Origin: Bacteroidota bacterium
Lineage (GTDB): Bacteria > Bacteroidota > Bacteroidia > Chitinophagales > Chitinophagaceae
Direction of reading: 5' to 3'
NCBI GenBank assembly: GCA_023423285.1
Contig: JAFAFV010000075.1
Span: forward strand, 1 to 10,089
Length of the DNA: 10,089 nt
The translations under genes were made by a program, and so were the position numbers. Of this stretch, positions 6,218 to 10,089 are shown in pieces (the first letter of the stretch is position 1; every line of letters starts with the position of its first letter). The notes under the pieces were generated by a model that was given only the letters and a program-made list of their open reading frames with translations, did not search any database and was not told where the DNA came from.

Positions 6218-6682
6218 CTACTGCTGTTTAAAAAGTTCATTGATAAGCTCTGTTTCAAACCCCTTATGTATTAAGTAATCCGAAGTTTTTTTCATTTTTA
6301 CAAACCTATTTCGTTCGCCTTTCAGACTGTCCCATTTTTTTTGAAAAAGTTTTTTGAAAACCTTATTGTATTCTTCATCCTCAATCTCCTTCATTGCTTT
6401 TTTAATACAGTAAGCGCTGATCTTTTTTAATTTGAGGTGTTGCAATATTTTATTGCGTCCCCACTGTTTTTGCCTGAAATGCCCGCCGGCAAAGGCTATT
6501 GCAAACCTTTCCTCATTCAGATAATTTTCTTCAATGAGCGTGGCAATAATTTCGTCGTGATCTTTTTTCCATACATTAAGATTGTAAAGTTTGCTTACCA
6601 CGTCGGCGTGGCACCGCTCGCTGTAGGCACAATACTGCCGCAGTTTTTGCAAAGCCTGCTCTTTGGTTACCTGCCCCGGCAT
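6218..6682 (-). CDS. recX: RecX-family regulatory protein
   Basis: A small, basic 154-residue protein built from three-helix repeats. It begins with a Y-C..SERC...V..KL element (17-32), then the hallmark LIEENYLNEERFAIAFAGGHF at about 49-69 and QWGRNKILQHLKLKKIS (73-89). Conserved residues are the YLNEERFA core and the GRNKI..HLK segment. RecX proteins bind RecA filaments and usually restrain RecA in recombination and SOS. recA is not in the window. The start at 6682 is supported by length and by the repeat starting soon after. The amidase gene follows after 12 bp on the same strand. dnaN diverges, with a 193 bp gap. No clear promoter was found; the nearest candidates on the minus strand each miss one or more consensus positions. 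Confidence 0.88.
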   Translation of the reverse strand: MPGQVTKEQALQKLRQYCAYSERCHADVVSKLYNLNVWKKDHDEIIATLIEENYLNEERFAIAFAGGHFRQKQWGRNKILQHLKLKKISAYCIKKAMKEIEDEEYNKVFKKLFQKKWDSLKGERNRFVKMKKTSDYLIHKGFETELINELFKQQ

Positions 6683-6788
6683 GGATTCTTCTTTAAAAAA
6701 CTCTAAGGAAAGAAATGATATTTACAAAGATTTACCGCATAAAAGTAGGGTTTTTATCATAATCAAAAACGCGGCGGCAATGCCGTGG

Positions 6789-6797
6789 TTATTCACA
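6789..6797 (+). promoter_or_regulatory. DnaA box, exact match, upstream of dnaN
   Basis: TTATTCACA matches TTATNCACA fully and is identical to the boxes at 2585-2593 (+) and 2292-2300 (-) in the putative origin. It lies about 80 bp before the dnaN start codon and upstream of the candidate promoter, in the recX/dnaN divergent gap. A palindrome, CGGCA-A-TGCCG (6775-6785), sits four bases before it. Confidence 0.5.
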
Positions 6798-6819
6798 TGT
6801 TGAAGGATAAAAATTTAGA

Positions 6820-6847
6820 TTGAATACATAATAAAATAGTAGTTTCG
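6820..6847 (+). promoter_or_regulatory. Promoter candidate for dnaN
   Basis: TAGTTTCG (6840-6847) matches seven of eight positions of TAnnTTTG, and TTGA at 6820-6823 may serve as a degenerate -33 element. The spacing is shorter than ideal. Transcription would start near 6854, giving a leader of about 22 nt. The evidence is weak. Confidence 0.25.
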
Positions 6848-6875
6848 CTCACGTTACGTTATAAAACAATAGCAG

Positions 6876-7991
6876 ATGAAATTTATTGCCTCTTCAACAT
6901 CATTACTTAAACATTTACAAACCGTTTCGGGTGTGATCAATGCCAATACTGTGTTGCCCATATTGGAGGATTTTTTGTTTGAAATAGACAAAAACAAGCT
7001 GACCATTGTGGCTACCGACCTTGAAACTGTAATGCGTACAGAAATGCCTATTGAGGCAAAAGACAATGGCCGTGTTTGTATCCCCGCTAAAATTTTAATT
7101 GATTCTTTAAAAAACATTCCTGATCAGCCGCTGACCTTTACAATAGATAAGAATTTTGGCGTAGAAATTACCAGCGATAACGGAAAATACAAGGTAATGG
7201 GCGAGAACCCGGATAATTTTCCAAAAGAGCCCGTGGCCGATGATACCACTTCATTTACCATGACCTCATCTGCCCTGCTTACAGCCATCAATAAAACTTT
7301 ATTTGCTACAAGTTCTGATGATCTGCGTCCAGCTATGACAGGCGTGTTCTTTGAGTTTGACGGCAATAGCATTCAATTCGTAGCCACCGACGCGCACCGC
7401 CTGGTTAGGTATAAAAGAACTGATGTGAATTCACCGGGCACAGAGTCTTTTATTGTGCCACGCAAACCCCTCAACCTGCTCAAATCTGTTTTAGCAGATA
7501 ACCAGAACGAGATAATACTGAACTATAACAACAATCATTTTTTTGTGCATTATGGTGAATCAAAAATGAGTTGTCGGCTGATTGATGCGCGTTTTCCCGA
7601 TTATAAGGTGGTGATACCAACAGAAAATCCTTACAAACTTGTGGTAAACCGTCTGGACTTTTTGGGAGCACTGCGCCGCGTAAGCGTTTTCAGCAATAAA
7701 AGCACCAACCAGGTAGCACTCAACATCAGTGGTAGCGAATTGCAACTGGCCTCGCAGGATGTGGATTTTAGCTTTGAAGGAAACGAACGCATGAAATGCC
7801 AGTACAATGGCGAAGACCTGCTGATTGCTTTTAACGCTAAGTTTTTGATAGAAATGTTGAATGCTACCACCAGCGAAGAAGTGTATATGGAACTGAGCAC
7901 CCCTTCCAAAGCCGGCCTCATCAAACCCATGGAGCAGGAAGAAAACGAAGAACTGCTGATGCTGGTAATGCCATTGATGATCAATAACTGA
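6876..7991 (+). CDS. dnaN: DNA polymerase III subunit beta (sliding clamp)
   Basis: A 371-residue beta clamp, full length for the family and made of three similar domains of about 120 residues. The dimer encircles DNA and tethers polymerase III and other partners through a hydrophobic pocket. Visible marks are the N-terminal MKFIAS, ATDLE (46-50), FATSSDDLRPAMTGV at 143-157, FVATDAHRLVRY at 168-179, FPDYKVVIP (240-248) and the C-terminal VMPLMINN, which corresponds to the VMPMRL end of E. coli DnaN. The start at 6876 is fixed by the family's MKF beginning. The gene diverges from recX and has an exact DnaA box upstream. dnaA and recF are not adjacent on either side, unlike the dnaA-dnaN-recF order of many bacteria. 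A terminator follows the stop codon. Confidence 0.97.
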   Translation: MKFIASSTSLLKHLQTVSGVINANTVLPILEDFLFEIDKNKLTIVATDLETVMRTEMPIEAKDNGRVCIPAKILIDSLKNIPDQPLTFTIDKNFGVEITSDNGKYKVMGENPDNFPKEPVADDTTSFTMTSSALLTAINKTLFATSSDDLRPAMTGVFFEFDGNSIQFVATDAHRLVRYKRTDVNSPGTESFIVPRKPLNLLKSVLADNQNEIILNYNNNHFFVHYGESKMSCRLIDARFPDYKVVIPTENPYKLVVNRLDFLGALRRVSVFSNKSTNQVALNISGSELQLASQDVDFSFEGNERMKCQYNGEDLLIAFNAKFLIEMLNATTSEEVYMELSTPSKAGLIKPMEQEENEELLMLVMPLMINN

Positions 7992-8019
7992 TCAGCCGCA
8001 GAAGACTAAAACAACCTAT

Positions 8020-8046
8020 GCTCACTTTATTGTGAGCTTTTTATTT
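8020..8046 (+). terminator. Intrinsic terminator after dnaN, abutting the next start codon
   Basis: GCTCAC (8020-8025) and GTGAGC (8032-8037) form a perfect 6-bp stem with a 6-nt loop. It is followed by TTTTTATTTT up to position 8047. It begins 28 bp after the dnaN stop. The T-run leads straight into the ATG at 8048 of the downstream flavoprotein gene, so it must affect how that gene is expressed. Confidence 0.75.
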
Positions 8047-8047
8047 T

Positions 8048-9295
8048 ATGATTGAAACAAAAGTTTGCGTGGTGGGCGCGGGCCCAGCTGGTGCAGCCGC
8101 TGCTTTGCAATTGAACCGGCAGGGAATTGAATGCGTGATTGTGGACAAAGCTATTTTTCCGCGGGATAAAGTGTGTGGAGACGGACTGAGCGGAAAAGTA
8201 CCCACCTGCCTCAGCCGCATTGATCCCGAAGTGGCAGCGAGGCTTAAACAAACATCTTTTAAGCTCAATAGCTGGGGCGTAAGTTTTATTGCGCCAAATC
8301 GCAAAGCGCTGGATGTAGGCTTTCATCCCGAATATGACAACAACCCTGACCTGGAAAAGAAGGACCCGGTAGGCTATGTATGCAAGCGCGTAGATTTTGA
8401 TAACTTTTTAGTAGAAGAAGTAAAAAAATGCAGACATGTACAACTCTTCGAAGGAAAAAACATTACACAATACAAGCAACAAAGTGATGGCTACCTAATG
8501 AGCGATGAAAAAGGCTTTCTGGTAAAAGCCCAAATGCTGATCATTGCTAACGGCGCACATTCTGCCTTCTCTAAAAAAATTGCCGGCATTGAAATGGAGC
8601 CGAATCATTTTTATGCGGGTGTAAGAGCTTATTATAACAATGTAACCGGCATGCACCCAGATAATTTTATTGAACTTCACTTTCTAAAAAGCCTGCTGCC
8701 GGGATATTTCTGGATTTTTCCATTGCCCAATGGTGCGGCCAACGTAGGGCTGGGCATAATGAGCAGTGAGGTAAGCCGCAAAAAGATAAACCTGAAAAAA
8801 GAATTGCTGCGCATTGTACAAACGGACCCAGTTTTGAAAGAGCGCTTTAAAAATGCCGAACTTACCGGAACCATTGATGGCTATGGCCTGCCGCTGGGAA
8901 GCAAAAAAAGAAAGCTTTCCGGCGAAAGATTTTTGCTGACTGGTGATGCCGCTTCATTGATTGATCCTTTTACCGGTGAGGGAATTGGCAACGCTCTTTA
9001 TTCCGGCAGAAATGCGGCGTTCATTGCAGAAAAAGCCGTAAAGGCCAACAATTATTCGGCCTCATTTTTGTCTGCATACGACAATGAAATTGAAAGAGCG
9101 CTTGGGCGCGAGTTGCGGCTTAGTACTAAACTGCAGAAACTGGTAAAATATCCTTTTCTGTTCAATCTGTTGCTCAACATTAGCGCACGCAATAAAAAAG
9201 TAAAAGAACTGATGTCTTGTATGTTTTACGAGGTAGACCTGAGAGCAAAACTTACACGGCCCTCGTTTTATATCAACCTGATTCTGAACCGTTGA
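8048..9295 (+). CDS. Geranylgeranyl-reductase-family FAD-dependent oxidoreductase
   Basis: A 415-residue flavoprotein of the p-hydroxybenzoate-hydroxylase fold. The FAD-binding GAGPAG lies at residues 10-15, with the acidic end of strand two at D33. The GGR-type FPRDKVCGDGLSG follows at 37-49. A second FAD-contact motif, LLTGDAASLIDPFTGEGIGNAL, is at about 296-317, preceded by GYGLPLG (278-284). Such enzymes reduce isoprenoid double bonds (menaquinone, lipid or chlorophyll side chains) or act on other hydrophobic substrates. The actual substrate here is unknown. The C-terminal basic, hydrophobic stretch (about 360-415) could associate with membrane. The nucleotide-binding motif begins at residue 10, so the ATG at 8048 must be the true start even though a terminator precedes it directly. 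A TPM-domain lipoprotein gene follows after 43 bp. Confidence 0.88.
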   Translation: MIETKVCVVGAGPAGAAAALQLNRQGIECVIVDKAIFPRDKVCGDGLSGKVPTCLSRIDPEVAARLKQTSFKLNSWGVSFIAPNRKALDVGFHPEYDNNPDLEKKDPVGYVCKRVDFDNFLVEEVKKCRHVQLFEGKNITQYKQQSDGYLMSDEKGFLVKAQMLIIANGAHSAFSKKIAGIEMEPNHFYAGVRAYYNNVTGMHPDNFIELHFLKSLLPGYFWIFPLPNGAANVGLGIMSSEVSRKKINLKKELLRIVQTDPVLKERFKNAELTGTIDGYGLPLGSKKRKLSGERFLLTGDAASLIDPFTGEGIGNALYSGRNAAFIAEKAVKANNYSASFLSAYDNEIERALGRELRLSTKLQKLVKYPFLFNLLLNISARNKKVKELMSCMFYEVDLRAKLTRPSFYINLILNR

Positions 9296-9338
9296 GAAAT
9301 GAAGTATTAATTGTTAATTATTAATCATAGGAACATTC

Positions 9339-9899
9339 ATGCAAAGAAACATTTTATTATTCTCCGTATTGTTGATGCTGTTTACAGCCTGTAATCCATC
9401 CAGGCAATTAAACCATGCTGTAGCAGAGCGCAAACAACAGAACGTTCAGGTTCAAATTCCGTCTCAGCCAAAGGCAACGCCGGCAGACATCAATATGGTG
9501 TATGATTATGAAAATATTTTTTCAGTCCCAGAAGAAAAACAGCTTGACAGTCTGCTGCGCAACTTTGAAAGAAGCAATCTCATTCCCATCAAACTCGTTA
9601 CACTGGGCGCCACACATTTGCAAACGCAGGACTTTGATGCCAACAACGCACTTTTGTATAAAGAATGGGATCTTGTACACGGCAAAAGCGGGCGTGGAAT
9701 GATCATAGCCATCAGCACCGGCATGCAAAAATCAAAGGTTGATTATGGCCCTTTTGCGGCCAAATTTATTACACAAAATGATATTGCCGATATTGTGCAG
9801 CAGAGCCTCCCTATGATGCAAGCGGGTAATTTTTTTGAAGGCACCCGCAGCGGCCTGAACCAGATGATGGACATCATACGAAGCAACGTAGGAAAATAG
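9339..9899 (+). CDS. TPM-domain (TLP18.3/Psb32-type) lipoprotein
   Basis: The 186-residue protein starts with a lipoprotein signal peptide: hydrophobic residues 4-17 and lipobox LFTAC, with C18 as the lipidated residue. Asn follows at position 19, so retention at the inner membrane by an Asp+2 rule is not indicated. After a polar linker (about 20-50) comes a TPM domain at 53-182. Its visible elements are MVYDYENIFSVPEEKQLDSL, the strand IKLVTLG, the loop with GRGMIIAISTG, and DYGPFAAKFI. TPM domains occur in photosystem II repair proteins and in bacterial envelope proteins, some with phosphatase activity. The role here is unknown. It probably shares a transcript with the flavoprotein gene 43 bp upstream and the DUF2007-like gene 44 bp downstream. 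AT-rich direct repeats (TTAAT, TTAATTATTAAT) fill the upstream gap. Confidence 0.85.
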   Translation: MQRNILLFSVLLMLFTACNPSRQLNHAVAERKQQNVQVQIPSQPKATPADINMVYDYENIFSVPEEKQLDSLLRNFERSNLIPIKLVTLGATHLQTQDFDANNALLYKEWDLVHGKSGRGMIIAISTGMQKSKVDYGPFAAKFITQNDIADIVQQSLPMMQAGNFFEGTRSGLNQMMDIIRSNVGK

Positions 9900-9943
9900 A
9901 AACAGCAGGCGGAGTTGAACCAATTTCTGCATAATTTCAATAC

Positions 9944-10089
9944 ATGAAGTACAGGATAGCGGCGGTATATGATAATTATATTTCAGGCAACCTGGCCTAA
10001 GGCTTGCTGGAGAGCGAGAACATCAACTGCTGGCTGAAAGATGAGATGACCGTAACCGTTCAACCTTTTTTAATTAGTGGGCAGAATGG
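9944..10089 (+). pseudogene. DUF2007-type protein gene with in-frame TAA at codon 19 (partial at right edge)
   Basis: From the ATG at 9944 the frame reads MKYRIAAVYDNYISGNLA, then TAA (9998-10000), then without a frame change GLLESENINCWLKDEMTV and TVQPFLISGQ to the window end. Both halves together match the DUF2007 pattern: a short beta strand, YDNY...A, then GLLE.E.I...L.DE.TV. The family gives one continuous domain, with Leu or another residue where the stop lies. A single T-to-A change (TTA to TAA) would explain it. The downstream half keeps the conserved residues and shows no decay, so the change is recent, a sequencing error, or read through. Function in the family is unknown; annotations call it a putative signal-transducing protein. 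The gene is incomplete at the right edge. Confidence 0.6.

Noticed and set aside
1..10089. CRISPR arrays, insertion sequences, tRNA or rRNA genes, phage or defence modules
   Set aside because: No regularly spaced repeats, transposase frames, terminal inverted repeats flanked by target duplications, or RNA-gene signatures were seen on either strand.

Overview
The window looks like chromosomal DNA from a member of the Bacteroidota, probably Chitinophagales or Sphingobacteriales. The evidence is an S46 dipeptidyl-peptidase (a family concentrated in this phylum), promoter-like TAnnTTTG boxes, few clear Shine-Dalgarno sequences, AT-rich intergenic DNA and Bacteroidota-style versions of NadA, DnaN, RecX and TPM proteins. 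The phylum is inferred from protein character, not from a database search.

Left arm (1-2150), all on the minus strand: the N-terminal part of a chromate-transporter (ChrA) gene that runs off the left edge, a small DUF1232/YkvA-type membrane protein, and nadA (quinolinate synthase). Then comes a gene-free, AT-rich stretch of about 550 bases (2151-2705), with transcription diverging on either side. It holds three exact DnaA boxes (TTATNCACA), at least five one-mismatch boxes, nested AT-rich inverted repeats, and a box-box-GCCC-(TAA)n arrangement that resembles the basal unwinding system of Bacillus-type origins. I read this as a candidate chromosomal origin, oriC. It is the most important observation here and is supported by dnaN lying about 4.2 kb away and by the switch in gene orientation.

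Right arm: a secreted S46 peptidase (+) whose Arg676 suggests the Asp/Glu-specific DPP11 type, and a small YtxH-like membrane protein (+) ending at an intrinsic terminator. Convergent to these is a minus-strand pair, recX followed by a YafV/Nit2-type omega-amidase. Divergent from recX is dnaN (+), with an exact DnaA box in its upstream region. dnaN ends at a strong terminator that almost touches the start codon of a geranylgeranyl-reductase-family flavoprotein gene. That is followed by a TPM-domain lipoprotein and, at the right edge, a DUF2007-type gene carrying an in-frame TAA at codon 19 although the reading frame beyond it still looks conserved.

Most of the window is housekeeping: NAD synthesis, replication clamp, recombination control, amidase repair and peptide catabolism. 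I found no mobile element, CRISPR array, tRNA, rRNA or obvious defence system. The novelty lies in the putative origin, the DnaA box before dnaN, the terminator/start-codon junction and the interrupted DUF2007 gene.
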